The notes: generated by a model from the sequence alone, not told the origin. Shown: positions 16,258-25,158, numbered from the stretch's first letter. The stretch: 64,000 nt of DNA from Rhodocyclaceae bacterium (GCA_016704145.1 JADJAS010000007.1:1922001-1986000); one strand, 5' to 3'. Made by a program: numbers and translations.

Positions 16258-17709
16258 GTGGACATGTTCGTCATCCTCTTGGCCATCCCCCTCGTCAGCG
16301 GCGCGCTGCTGACGGTGGCCGGTGAACGGGCCTGGGCGCCGCATCTCAACATCATCGCCAGCGCCGGCACTTTCCTTGCCTCGGCGCTGCTGACGGTCGA
16401 GATCATCGCCGAGGGGCCGCGCTTCGCCTTCGGCGAGCAGTTCTTCATCGACTCGATGAACGTCTTCTTCGTCGCGCTGACCGCCTTCGTCGGCATGACC
16501 ACCAGCATCTTCTCCGGCCCCTACATGAAGAACGAGCAGGCGCACGGCCGGCTTTCGAAGCCGCGGCTGCGGCTCTACAAGAGCATGTATCAGCTGTTCA
16601 TGTTCACCATGCTGGTGGCGCTCACCACCAACAACCTCGGTATCCTCTGGGTGGCGATGGAAGCGGCGACGCTGACCACCGTGCTGCTGGTCTCGCTTTA
16701 CCGCACGCCGGCTTCGCTGGAGGCGGCCTGGAAATACTTCATCCTCTGCGGTGTCGGCATCGCCCAGGCGCTGTTCGGCACCATCCTGCTCTACTTCGCC
16801 GCCGAGCGCGTGCTCGGCGAAACCGGCAACGCGCTGCTGTGGACGCATCTGGTGGACGTCAAGGGCCAGCTCGAACCGGCGATCATGGCGCTGTCATTTG
16901 TTTTCCTGCTGGTCGGCTACGGCACCAAGGTCGGCCTGGCGCCGCTGCACAACTGGCTGCCGGATGCTCACGCCGAAGGCCCGACACCGGTGTCCGCCGT
17001 GTTGTCCGGCCTGCTGCTCAACGTCGCGCTCTACGCCATCCTGCGCTGCAAGGTGCTGGCCGACGGCGCCATCGACGGCGATTTCGCCGGCAACCTGATG
17101 ATGGGCTTCGGCCTGCTGACGCTGCTGCTCGCCGCCTTCTTCCTCGGCCGGCAGAAGGACATCAAGCGCATGTTTGCCTACTCGTCGATCGAACACATGG
17201 GCCTGATCACCTTTGCCTTCGGCATGGGCGGCGCGGTGGCCAACTTCGCCGGCTTCCTGCATATGACCATGCATTCGCTGACCAAGTCGGCGATCTTTTT
17301 CGCCGTCGGCCACGCCACCCAGAAGGTCGGCACCCAACTGATGGCCGACATCCGCGGTCTCATCCGCATCAATCCCGTGATTGGCTGGGGCCTGATGCTC
17401 GGCACGCTGGCCATCCTCGGCATGCCGCCGTTCGGCGTATTCGCCAGCGAGTTCATGATTCTCACTCACGCCATGAAGCATCATCCCTGGGCGACGCCCA
17501 TCCTGCTGCTGGCGCTCGGCGTCGCCTTCGCCTCGATCTTCGGCAAGGTGCAGCCGATGGTGTTCGGCGAGACCCACGCCAAGCAGCTGCCGCACGCGCC
17601 CGCCATCACACCGGTATTCGTGCACCTGGCCATCGTGCTGATGCTCGGCCTCTACATTCCGCCCTATCTGACGCGCTGGTTCCACGAGGCCGCGCGCATG
17701 CTCGGATGA
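16258..17709 (+). CDS. hyfF: Ehr complex membrane subunit, HyfF/NuoN-like
   Basis: 483 residues, GTG start (an ATG lies two codons later). About 14 membrane helices of the antiporter-like family, with the key glutamate region LWVAMEAATLTTVLLVSLY near residue 135 and VGLAPLHNWLPDAHAEGPTPVSAVLSG near residue 223. The C-terminus lacks the long lateral helix of NuoL. With hyfB it gives the complex two antiporter-like subunits. It overlaps the large-subunit gene by 4 bp. Confidence 0.9.
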   Translation: MDMFVILLAIPLVSGALLTVAGERAWAPHLNIIASAGTFLASALLTVEIIAEGPRFAFGEQFFIDSMNVFFVALTAFVGMTTSIFSGPYMKNEQAHGRLSKPRLRLYKSMYQLFMFTMLVALTTNNLGILWVAMEAATLTTVLLVSLYRTPASLEAAWKYFILCGVGIAQALFGTILLYFAAERVLGETGNALLWTHLVDVKGQLEPAIMALSFVFLLVGYGTKVGLAPLHNWLPDAHAEGPTPVSAVLSGLLLNVALYAILRCKVLADGAIDGDFAGNLMMGFGLLTLLLAAFFLGRQKDIKRMFAYSSIEHMGLITFAFGMGGAVANFAGFLHMTMHSLTKSAIFFAVGHATQKVGTQLMADIRGLIRINPVIGWGLMLGTLAILGMPPFGVFASEFMILTHAMKHHPWATPILLLALGVAFASIFGKVQPMVFGETHAKQLPHAPAITPVFVHLAIVLMLGLYIPPYLTRWFHEAARMLG

Positions 17710-19286
17710 AGCTGTTCGACGAACCCATCGAGTTTGCGGCGCAGCCCGGCATCGGCGCGCCGGTGTGGGCGGGACGCGCCGCCGACGGCGAGGATCTGCT
17801 GCGCTTCGCCATCGCCGTGCATCGCGCCGGCGGTCGCATCGCCGCGCTGTGGGGCGAGGACGCACGGCCGGCGGCTGGCTGCTTCCGTCTCGATTGTGCG
17901 TTCGGCATCAACGAAGGCCACGCCTGGGTTTCGCTCGAACTGCCGGCGGCCGCCGTCGCCTGCCCCGTCTATCCCGATCTCGCCGGCATCTTTCCGGCGG
18001 CCAACCGCATGCAGCGGGCCACCCGCGATCTGGTCGGCATCGCCACCGACGGCGGCGACCAGCGGCCCTGGTTGCGTCACGGCGGCTGGCCGGAAGACTG
18101 GTACCCGCTGCGCCACGATTCCGCGCACGAAGTCGGTGTCGGCGTTGGTTTTCCCAATCTGCCCAGCGACTACGCCTTCGTTCAGGTCGGCGGCGAGGGC
18201 GCCCACGAAATTCCGGTCGGCCCCATCCATGCAGGCATCATCGAGCCTGGCCATTTTCGCTTTTCCGTCATCGGCGAGCGCGTGCTTCGCCTGGAGGAAC
18301 GGCTCGGCTACCAGCACAAGGGCGTCGAGCGGCGTCTTGCCGGGGCTGACTTTGCCACCGGGGCACGACTGGTCGGCCGCGTTTCCGGCGATTCCACCTG
18401 CGCTTACGCCTGGGCCTACGCCATGGCGCTCGAGGCTGCCTGCGGCGTGGCGCCACCGCCGCGCGCGCTGATGCTGCGGGCGATCATGCTCGAGCGCGAG
18501 CGCGTCGCCAATCATCTCGGCGACCTCGGCGCGCTCGGCAACGACGCCGCTTTCGCCTTCGGCTTGACGCAGTTCATGCGCCTCAAGGAAGACTGGCTGC
18601 GCCTCAACGCCGAGCTGTTCGGTCATCGCTTCATGATGGATCGCATCGTCCCCGGCGGTGTCGCCGGCGATCTCGATCCGGCGGCGCTGCGGCGGATGGT
18701 CGATCAGTGCGAGGTCATCGGCCGCGAGGTCAAGGCCTTGCGCGCCATCTACGACGAGCACCCCGGCTTGCAGGACCGCTTCCTCACCACCGGCGCCATC
18801 AGCGCCGACCTGGCGCGCGAGCTGTCGATGACCGGCATGGCGGCGCGCGCCACCGGCCTGCTGCTCGGCGGCCGCTGTTATCGGCAGGGCTACACGCCGC
18901 CGCCGCCCTTCGACCGGCTGGGCGTGCGGCCGATCACCGACGAGCGGGGCGACGTCGCCGCCCGCGTCGCCGTCCGCTTCGACGAGGTATTCGAGTCGCT
19001 GCGCCTGCTCAAGGAAATCGCCGTGGCCATGCCCGGCGGCGAGCTGCGCGGCGAAATCGCGCCCGTTCCCGGCGGCGCCGGGCTGGGCATCGTCGAGGGC
19101 TGGCGCGGCGAGACCATCGTCGGCGTTCGCGTCGGCGCCGATGGCCGTCTGGCCCGCGTCCATCCGCATGATCCATCCTGGCAGGCCTGGCTGGCGCTGG
19201 AGCACGCGGTGATGAACGACATCGTCCCCGACTTTCCGCTGATCAACAAGTCGTTCAACCTCTCCTATTCTGGGGTCGATCTGTGA
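17706..19286 (+). CDS. ehrL: Ehr complex large subunit, hydrogenase-like but without Ni-Fe ligands
   Basis: 526 residues: an N-terminal NuoC-like part (about 1-160) fused to a NuoD/hydrogenase large-subunit domain, as in HyfG. Active [NiFe] enzymes carry two CxxC motifs. Here the first (RxCGxC) is R225-V-S227-G-D-S230, and the second (DPCxxC) is replaced by D509-FPLINKSF. All four ligand cysteines are missing, so the protein cannot hold a Ni-Fe centre. It retains the rest of the fold (GPIHAGIIEPGHFRF, ERERVANHLGDLGALGND). Family knowledge: such complexes are called Ehr (energy-converting hydrogenase related), function unknown. One dispersed element lies within the gene. Confidence 0.88.
   Translation: MKLFDEPIEFAAQPGIGAPVWAGRAADGEDLLRFAIAVHRAGGRIAALWGEDARPAAGCFRLDCAFGINEGHAWVSLELPAAAVACPVYPDLAGIFPAANRMQRATRDLVGIATDGGDQRPWLRHGGWPEDWYPLRHDSAHEVGVGVGFPNLPSDYAFVQVGGEGAHEIPVGPIHAGIIEPGHFRFSVIGERVLRLEERLGYQHKGVERRLAGADFATGARLVGRVSGDSTCAYAWAYAMALEAACGVAPPPRALMLRAIMLERERVANHLGDLGALGNDAAFAFGLTQFMRLKEDWLRLNAELFGHRFMMDRIVPGGVAGDLDPAALRRMVDQCEVIGREVKALRAIYDEHPGLQDRFLTTGAISADLARELSMTGMAARATGLLLGGRCYRQGYTPPPPFDRLGVRPITDERGDVAARVAVRFDEVFESLRLLKEIAVAMPGGELRGEIAPVPGGAGLGIVEGWRGETIVGVRVGADGRLARVHPHDPSWQAWLALEHAVMNDIVPDFPLINKSFNLSYSGVDL
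18331..18354 (+). repeat. dispersed 24-bp element, copy 8 (intragenic)
   Basis: Inside the Ehr large-subunit gene, sense strand, encoding RRLAGADFA. GGCGTC and CTGACTTT are exact. Confidence 0.6.
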
Positions 19287-19804
19287 TCCCGCTGCTCAAG
19301 CGCATCCTGCGCACCGGCATCCTCACCGAGCCGCCGGCGGCGGCCGACATCGGCCCGCAGGGCGAGATCAAGCGGTTGAGCGACGAGACCCTCGCCATCC
19401 TCGGCCGCGCGCTGACCATCCGCGAAGTCGATGCCGGTTCCTGCAACGGCTGCGAACTGGAAATCCACGCGCTCAACAACGCCTATTACAACCTCGAGGG
19501 GCGCGGCATCAAGTTCGTCGCCAGTCCGCGCCATGCCGACATGCTGCTGGTCACCGGTCCCGTGACCAAGAACATGGAGAACGCGCTGCGCATCGCCTAC
19601 GACTGCACGCCCGACCCCAAGCTGGTGGTCGCCGTCGGCGATTGCGGCTGCGGCTGTGGCGAGGTTGGCGCGCTGTTCAATGAAAACTACGCCACCTGCG
19701 GCCCCGTCGACAACGTCGTCGCCGTGGACGTGCGCGTCCCTGGCTGTCCGCCGACGCCGCTGGCCCTGATGCAGGGCATCCTCACCGCCGTCAAGCGCCG
19801 CTGA
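19283..19804 (+). CDS. ehrS: Ehr complex small subunit, HyfI/NuoB-like Fe-S protein
   Basis: 173 residues, GTG start overlapping the large-subunit gene by 4 bp. It carries the N2-type [4Fe-4S] pattern: CNGCE near residue 53, a GDCGCGCG cluster near 115, a Cys in YATCGPV, and PGCPP near 153. It is therefore likely a functional electron-transfer subunit even though its partner has lost the metal site. No ferredoxin-like (HyfA/HyfH) subunit, formate dehydrogenase or hydrogenase maturation gene is present in the window. It is the last gene of the operon; modA follows after a 112-bp regulatory gap. Confidence 0.9.
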   Translation: MIPLLKRILRTGILTEPPAAADIGPQGEIKRLSDETLAILGRALTIREVDAGSCNGCELEIHALNNAYYNLEGRGIKFVASPRHADMLLVTGPVTKNMENALRIAYDCTPDPKLVVAVGDCGCGCGEVGALFNENYATCGPVDNVVAVDVRVPGCPPTPLALMQGILTAVKRR

Positions 19805-19843
19805 GTCCCCCACGCGATCGACGCCGCCTGCTTGGGGTTTGCG

Positions 19844-19873
19844 AATCGTTATATCTGACTGTATATTGCGATT
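19844..19873. promoter_or_regulatory. ModE operator in front of modA
   Basis: AATCGTTATAT, a 7-bp spacer and a near-mirror TATATTGCGATT form the classic ModE palindrome. It lies 44 bp upstream of the modA start, and the modE gene is at the end of the same cluster. ModE bound to molybdate should repress modABC here. Confidence 0.8.
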
Positions 19874-19916
19874 CATTGACGCTGCCGTCCGTGTCGCCCC
19901 ATCGAGGAATACATCC

Positions 19917-20663
19917 GTGGAATTGCGCTTTGCGTTCTCCCTTGCCGTGCTGGTACTGTCGGCAAGCGCCCAGGCCGACGAGGTGCAGGCGGCCGTCGCC
20001 GCCAACTTCACCGCGCCGATGCGGCAGATCGCGCCCGTGTTCGAGCAAGCCACCGGCCACAAGGTGGTGGCGTCCTTCGGCGGGACCGGCAAGTTCTACG
20101 CCCAGATCAAGAATGGCGCGCCTTTCGAGATCCTGCTGTCGGCCGACGACGAAACGCCGACGAAACTGGCCCGGGAGGGCGCCGCCGTCGCCGCCTCGCA
20201 ATTCACCTACGCTAAAGGCAAACTGGCGCTCTGGTCGGCGAAAGACGCGATCGTCGACGACAAGGGCGAGGTGCTGAAGCAAGCCGGCTTCGATCACATC
20301 GCGCTGGCCAATCCCAAGCTCGCGCCCTATGGCGCCGCCGCCGTCGAGGCGATGAAGGCGCTTGGCGTGCATGACAGCCTTGCGCCGAAGTTCGTCACCG
20401 CCGAGAACATCGGCCAGACTTTCCAGTTCGTCAAGAGCGGCAATGCCCTGCTCGGCTTCGTCGCCCTGTCGCAGGTCACCAGGGACAACAAGCTGACCGA
20501 GGGTTCGGCCTGGGTGTTGCCGGCCAATCTTTATCAGCCGATCAAGCAGGATGCCATCGTGCTCGACAAGGGCAAGGGCAAGCCGGCGGCCGAGGCGCTC
20601 ATGAAGTTCCTCCGGGGCGACCAGGCCAGGGCCGTCATCCGCGCCTACGGCTACGACCTGTAG
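19917..20663 (+). CDS. modA: molybdate ABC transporter, substrate-binding protein
   Basis: 248 residues from GTG 19917, preceded by GAGGAA. This start gives a proper signal peptide (LAVLVLSASAQA, cut near residue 20); an upstream in-frame ATG at 19839 would start inside or before the operator. The mature protein has the ModA signature: AVAANFTAPMRQIAPVFEQATGHKVVASFGGTGKFYAQIKNGAPFEILLSAD, with Ser and Ala-rich ligand loops and the late IKQDAIVLDKGKGKPAA motif. It binds molybdate or tungstate in the periplasm and delivers it to ModBC. ModE operator immediately upstream. Confidence 0.93.
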   Translation: MELRFAFSLAVLVLSASAQADEVQAAVAANFTAPMRQIAPVFEQATGHKVVASFGGTGKFYAQIKNGAPFEILLSADDETPTKLAREGAAVAASQFTYAKGKLALWSAKDAIVDDKGEVLKQAGFDHIALANPKLAPYGAAAVEAMKALGVHDSLAPKFVTAENIGQTFQFVKSGNALLGFVALSQVTRDNKLTEGSAWVLPANLYQPIKQDAIVLDKGKGKPAAEALMKFLRGDQARAVIRAYGYDL

Positions 20664-20666
20664 CCG

Positions 20667-21341
20667 ATGTTCGACGCCGCCGACCTCCAGGCAATCTGGC
20701 TGACCGTCAGGCTGGCCGGCCTGACCACGCTGGTGCTGCTGGTGGTCGGCACGCCCATCGCCTGGTGGCTGGCGCGCACCGGCTCGCGCTGGAAAGGGCC
20801 GGTTGGCGCGGTGGTCGCGTTGCCGATCGTGCTGCCGCCGACCGTGCTTGGTTTTTACCTGCTGTTGTTGATGGGGCCGCACGGTCCGGTCGGGCAGTTC
20901 ACCCAGTGGATCGGCATCGGGCTGCTGCCCTTCACCTTCTGGGGTCTGGTCGTCGGTTCGGTGTGTTATTCGTTTCCCTTCGTCGTGCAGCCGCTGCAGA
21001 ACGCCTTCGAAGCGGTCGGCGACCGCCCGCTCGAAGTCGCGGCCACGCTGGGCGCCCGTCCGCTCGACGCCTTTTTCTCGGTGGCGGTGCCGCTGGCGAA
21101 GCCGGGTTTTCTTACCGCTACTGTGCTCGGTTTCGCCCACACCGTTGGCGAGTTCGGCGTGGTGCTGATGATCGGCGGCAACATTCCGGGTCAGACACGT
21201 GTTGTTTCTGTGCAGATCTACGATCACGTCGAGGCGCTCGAATACGCCCAGGCGCACTGGCTTTCGGCGGGCATGGTCGTGTTTTCCTTCCTCGTGCTGC
21301 TGGCGCTGTACACGCTCAACCCGGGCAGGAAGCGGCCATGA
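20667..21341 (+). CDS. modB: molybdate ABC transporter, permease
   Basis: 224 residues, five membrane helices, with the cytoplasmic EAA-type loop (DRPLEVAATLGARPLDAFFSVAVPLAKPGF) that docks on the ATPase. The C-terminal half carries the GEFGVVLMIGGNIPGQTRVVSVQIYDHVEALEYAQAH motif typical of ModB. It starts 3 bp after the modA stop and overlaps the presumed modC ATG by 4 bp. Confidence 0.95.
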   Translation: MFDAADLQAIWLTVRLAGLTTLVLLVVGTPIAWWLARTGSRWKGPVGAVVALPIVLPPTVLGFYLLLLMGPHGPVGQFTQWIGIGLLPFTFWGLVVGSVCYSFPFVVQPLQNAFEAVGDRPLEVAATLGARPLDAFFSVAVPLAKPGFLTATVLGFAHTVGEFGVVLMIGGNIPGQTRVVSVQIYDHVEALEYAQAHWLSAGMVVFSFLVLLALYTLNPGRKRP

Positions 21342-22412
21342 GCATCGAGGCGCGCTTCAAGCTCGACTATCCGGCCTTCACGCTCGACGTGGAACCTGAA
21401 CCTGCCGGACGCAGGCATCACCGCCCTGTTCGGTCCGTCGGGTTCCGGCAAGACCACGCTGCTGCGCGCGATCGCCGGACTGGAGCGCGTGGCCGGCGGT
21501 CGCCTGGTCGTCGACGGCCATGTCTGGCAGCACGACAGCGTCTTCCTGCCGGCACACCAGCGGCCTCTGGGCTATGTCTTCCAGGAAGCCAGCCTGTTTC
21601 CCCATCTTTCGGTGCGCGGCAACATCGACTACGGCCGCCGGCGCTCGGGCCATGCCCTGGACGACGGCGCGCTCAACCGCATCGTCGATCTGCTCGGCAT
21701 CGGCACGCTGCTATCGCGCCGGCCGGCGGGACTTTCCGGCGGCGAACGCCAAAGGGTAGCGCTGGCCCGCGCACTCGCCGTCGGCCCGCGCCTGCTGTTG
21801 ATGGACGAGCCGCTGGCGGCGCTCGACCTTCAGCGCAAACGGGAAATCCTGCCCTATCTGGAACGTCTGCGCGCCGAGTTGAAGATACCGATCTTCTACG
21901 TGAGCCACGCGCCCGATGAAGTGGCGCGGCTGGCCGATCATCTGGTCGTGCTCGAAGCGGGCAGAGTGCAGGCCCAGGGACCGCTGAAACAGGTGCTGGC
22001 CGACGTCGCCACGCCGATTCGTCTCGGCGAGGATGCCGGATCGGTCATCGAAGGCACGGTGGCGGAGCGCGATGCGCATTGGCAGTTGGCCCGCGTCGAG
22101 TTTCCCGGTGGTGGTTTCTGGGTGCGCGACGAGGGCCACGAGATCGGCCGGCGCGTCCGCCTGCGGGTGCTGGCGCGCGACGTCAGCATCGCCCTGCAGG
22201 AGGAGTGCCGCGCCACCAGCGTCCTCAATCACCTGTCGGTGCGGGTCGAGGCGATCGCCGGCGATCTTCATCCGGCCCTGACCTTGGTGCGGCTGGCGGC
22301 GGAGGGGCAGAGCCTGGTGGCGCGCGTCACGCGCCGCTCGGCCGAGGCGCTGGCCCTGGAACCCGGCAAGCAAGTGTGGGCACAGATCAAGGCGGTGGCG
22401 GTGATCGGCTGA
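21338..22412 (+). pseudogene. modC: molybdate ABC transporter ATPase with an apparent +1 frameshift
   Basis: The ATG at 21338 overlaps modB in the usual way and gives 19 good residues (MSIEARFKLDYPAFTLDV). The frame then goes wrong. The ModC sequence resumes one base later at 21396 (LNLPDAGITALFG, then Walker A GPSGSGKTT). Removing one A around 21393-21394 restores a normal 357-residue ModC: Walker A, signature LSGGERQR, Walker B LLMDEPLAALD, H-loop SHAPDEV, and a C-terminal molybdate-binding Mop/TOBE domain. No start codon exists in the second frame before Walker A apart from CTG. It may be a real mutation, a frameshifting site or a sequencing error; the rest of the gene shows no decay. Confidence 0.82.
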
Positions 22413-22437
22413 TCATGGCGGGGGAGACGAAGCAACG

Positions 22438-23247
22438 ATGGCGCGGAACGACAAGATCGCCCTGAGAGGGCAGTTGTGGATGACCGTCGGCGGCGTGAAC
22501 CTGGGCGGACCGGGGCGCATCGAGCTGCTGGCGCGGATCGCCGAACTCGGGTCGATCACGCAGGCCGCCAAAGCGATGAAGATGAGCTACAAGGCGGCGT
22601 GGGACGCCATCGACCACATGAACAATCTCGCCCGGCAGCCGCTCGTCGAGCGCATGGTGGGCGGCAAGGGCGGCGGCGCGACGCGCCTCACGGCGCGCGG
22701 CGAGCGGCTGGTGGCCAGCTTCCGCATGATCGAGCAGGCGCATCGCCGTTTTGTCGACCAGCTCAGCCGGGATGCCGCCGGCCTGGAGGAAGATTTGTCG
22801 TTGATCGGACACATGAGGATGAGAACCAGCGCGCGCAATCAGTTTGTTGGCAAGGTGACGAACATCCGCCCGGGGGCGGTCAACGACGAGATCGAAATGG
22901 CGATCGTCGGCGGCGAGAAGATCGTCGCCGTCATCACCCACGAAAGCACCGTCAATCTGGAACTGGCGGTCGGCGCGGAGGCGTTCGCGCTGATCAAGGC
23001 GCCGTCGGTGATCGTCATGACCGACGCCGGCGGCGCCAGGCTCTCGGCGCGCAACCGCCTGACCGGCACGCTGTCGCGCGTGCAGGAAGGCGCCGTGAAT
23101 ACCGAGGTGGTCATCGACCTGCCCGACGGCGGCGCCATCGCGGCGATCATCACCAACGAAAGTGCGAAGAATCTGGGCCTGGCGGTCGGCGGCACCGCCA
23201 CCGCCGTGTTCAAGGCCTCCAGCGTCATCATCGGCGTGGCGGCCTGA
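22438..23247 (+). CDS. modE: molybdate-responsive transcriptional regulator ModE
   Basis: 269 residues in the full ModE layout. An N-terminal winged helix (about 1-115) contains the recognition region SITQAAKAMKMSYKAAWDAIDHMNNLA. It is followed by two tandem molybdate-binding Mop domains, MRTSARNQFVGKV... (about 125-190) and LSARNRLTGTLSRV... (about 200-268). A dimer binds molybdate and represses modABC at operators like the one at 19844-19873. A GGGGGAGA ribosome-binding site precedes the ATG. It follows modC by 25 bp and is probably co-transcribed, giving autoregulation. Confidence 0.95.
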   Translation: MARNDKIALRGQLWMTVGGVNLGGPGRIELLARIAELGSITQAAKAMKMSYKAAWDAIDHMNNLARQPLVERMVGGKGGGATRLTARGERLVASFRMIEQAHRRFVDQLSRDAAGLEEDLSLIGHMRMRTSARNQFVGKVTNIRPGAVNDEIEMAIVGGEKIVAVITHESTVNLELAVGAEAFALIKAPSVIVMTDAGGARLSARNRLTGTLSRVQEGAVNTEVVIDLPDGGAIAAIITNESAKNLGLAVGGTATAVFKASSVIIGVAA

Positions 23248-23267
23248 CCGCCCCGAACCGCCGGCCC

Positions 23268-23291
23268 GGCGTTCCGCGACGGCTGACTTTC
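23268..23291 (+). repeat. dispersed 24-bp element, copy 9
   Basis: Intergenic, 20 bp after the modE stop. The CTGACTTTC end is exact; the first half reads GGCGTTCCGCG. Confidence 0.8.
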
Positions 23292-23350
23292 GGTATGCTT
23301 CGGCGTGGCGGGCCCAAGCCCGCGAAATCATTGGAGCGAGGAGGCGCGCG

Positions 23351-24253
23351 ATGAGATTCGGTTTTCACCTGTTCATGGTCGACCCGGCGGAGCATCGGGA
23401 GATTGCCCGCACGGCCGACGAGTGCGGCTGGGACAGCATCCAGGTCGCTGACGCGCCATTCTTTCCCGAGAAGATTGCCGTGCCCTATCCCTATACGCCC
23501 GACGGCACGCGTTTCTGGCCGCTGGACATACCGGTGCTCGACCCGTGGGTGGCCATCACGGCGATGGCGACGGTGACCAGCCGCATCCGCTTCCTGCCAT
23601 CGGTGCTGCGGCTGGCGATCCGCCAGCCGTTGCTGGAGGCGAAAAGCCTCTGCTCGGTGGCGGCGATCGCCAACGACCGTGTCGCGCTGGGCGTTGGCCT
23701 GGCCTGGATGCCCGAGGAATTCAAGTGGCTGGGCGTGGACATGAAGACCCGCGGCGCCCGCCAGGACGAGGCGATCCAGGTCATCCGCCTGTTGCTGCGG
23801 GGCGGCATGCAGGAGTTCCATGGCAAGCACTTCGATTTCGACCGGCTGATCATGGCGCCGGTGCCGAAGCAGCGCATCCCGATCTACGTCGGCGGCACCA
23901 CGCCGCCGGCGCTGCGCCGCGCCGCCCGCCTGGGCGACGGCTGGGTCAGCGTCATCCACGACCTCGATCAGGTCGAAGGGATGCTGGCGGAGCTGAACGG
24001 CTACCGCCGCGAATATGGCCGCGAGCATGAACCGTTCGACGTCATGATGCACTGCCCGGACGCCGAGTCCGTGGACGACATTCGCCGCCTCGAGGCGCTG
24101 GGCGTCACCGACCTGCAAGTCACGCCCTGGAGCTCGCCCGGCATCCTGGCCGAAATGGGCGTCGGCACCATCATGCAGCAGCAGCCGCCGCTCGCGGTCA
24201 AGCTGGAGGCGATCAAGCGCTACGCCGCGCGGATCATCGAGAAGTTCGCATAA
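23351..24253 (+). CDS. LLM class flavin/F420-dependent oxidoreductase 1
   Basis: 300 residues from ATG 23351, which follows AGGAGG by 7 bp. A single TIM-barrel domain of the bacterial luciferase-like superfamily: start MRFGFHLFMVDPAEHREIARTADECGWDSI, middle ANDRVALGVGLAWMPEEFKWLGVD, and PIYVGGTTPPALRRAARLGDGWVS. These match the TIGR03619-type subfamily. The cofactor (FMN or F420) and substrate cannot be decided from sequence. It lies in tandem with a related gene 19 bp downstream, so the two probably form a pair from an old duplication. Confidence 0.85.
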   Translation: MRFGFHLFMVDPAEHREIARTADECGWDSIQVADAPFFPEKIAVPYPYTPDGTRFWPLDIPVLDPWVAITAMATVTSRIRFLPSVLRLAIRQPLLEAKSLCSVAAIANDRVALGVGLAWMPEEFKWLGVDMKTRGARQDEAIQVIRLLLRGGMQEFHGKHFDFDRLIMAPVPKQRIPIYVGGTTPPALRRAARLGDGWVSVIHDLDQVEGMLAELNGYRREYGREHEPFDVMMHCPDAESVDDIRRLEALGVTDLQVTPWSSPGILAEMGVGTIMQQQPPLAVKLEAIKRYAARIIEKFA

Positions 24254-24272
24254 TCCATCAGGGAGAAAACCC

Positions 24273-25145
24273 ATGAAGTTCGCTTATCACGCCAGCATGT
24301 GCAACCCGGCCTTCTACCCGGAACTGGCCCAGGCGGCCGAGGCGGCCGGCTACGACAGCTTCACGCTGCCCGACAGTATCTGCTATCCGCGCGAAGCCGA
24401 TTCCCGCTATCCCTACAACGACGATGGCTCGCGCGAATTCCTCGACGGCGTGCCCTTCCTCGAACCGTTCAGCGCCGTGCCGTGGATGGCGGCGGTGACC
24501 CGCAAGCTGAAGTTCTCGACCTCTGTGATGAAGCTGCCGGTGCGGCATCCCGTGCTGGTCGCCAAGTCGCTGACCACGGTCGCCGTGATCACCGGCAACC
24601 GTTTCGTGTTCGGTGTCGGCCTCAGTCCCTGGCACGAGGACTTCGATGTCTGCGGCCAGCCCTGGGAAGGGCGCGGCAAGCGCATGGACGAGATGATCGA
24701 GATCATCCGCGGCCTTGGCGGCGGCGACTACTTCGGCTACCAGGGCGAGTTTTACCAGCTGCCGGCGATCAAGCTGTGCCCGGTGCCGACCGAGCCGGTG
24801 CCGATTCTCGTCGGCGGCCACGCCGACGTCGCGCTCAAGCGCGCCGCCCGCCTGGGCGACGGCTGGATCAGCGCCGGCAACACGCTGGAGGAACTGGTGA
24901 CCATGATCGGCAAGCTCAACGCCTGGCGCGCCGAGTACGGCCGCGGCCACCTGCCGTTCCACGTCCAGGTCGCCGGCCGCGAGGGCTACACGCCGGATGG
25001 CGTCAAGCGGCTGGCGGACATCGGCGCCCACGAGGTCGCGGTGGCTTTCCGCAACGTCTACGAAGGCGGCAGCGACAACCGCACGCTGCAAGGCATGCTC
25101 GGCGAGCTCAACGCCTACGCCGAGCACGTGATTCACAAGGTATGA
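24273..25145 (+). CDS. LLM class flavin/F420-dependent oxidoreductase 2
   Basis: 290 residues, start behind CAGGGAGAAAACCC. Same fold as its upstream neighbour (MKFAYHASMCNPAFYPELAQAAEAAGYDSF; GNRFVFGVGLSPWHEDFDVCG; PILVGGHADVALKRAARLGDGWIS), but clearly diverged. The pair shares the PYPY/RYPYNDDG loop near residue 50. No substrate, dehydratase or CoA-ligase genes accompany the pair, so the pathway is unknown. The next gene is an HNH protein separated by a dispersed element. Confidence 0.85.
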   Translation: MKFAYHASMCNPAFYPELAQAAEAAGYDSFTLPDSICYPREADSRYPYNDDGSREFLDGVPFLEPFSAVPWMAAVTRKLKFSTSVMKLPVRHPVLVAKSLTTVAVITGNRFVFGVGLSPWHEDFDVCGQPWEGRGKRMDEMIEIIRGLGGGDYFGYQGEFYQLPAIKLCPVPTEPVPILVGGHADVALKRAARLGDGWISAGNTLEELVTMIGKLNAWRAEYGRGHLPFHVQVAGREGYTPDGVKRLADIGAHEVAVAFRNVYEGGSDNRTLQGMLGELNAYAEHVIHKV

Positions 25146-25158
25146 GCCGGCATGGATC

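Noticed and set aside
12631..19804. Active hydrogenase 4 or formate hydrogenlyase
   Set aside because: All Ni-Fe ligand cysteines are missing from the large subunit, and no maturation or formate dehydrogenase genes are present.
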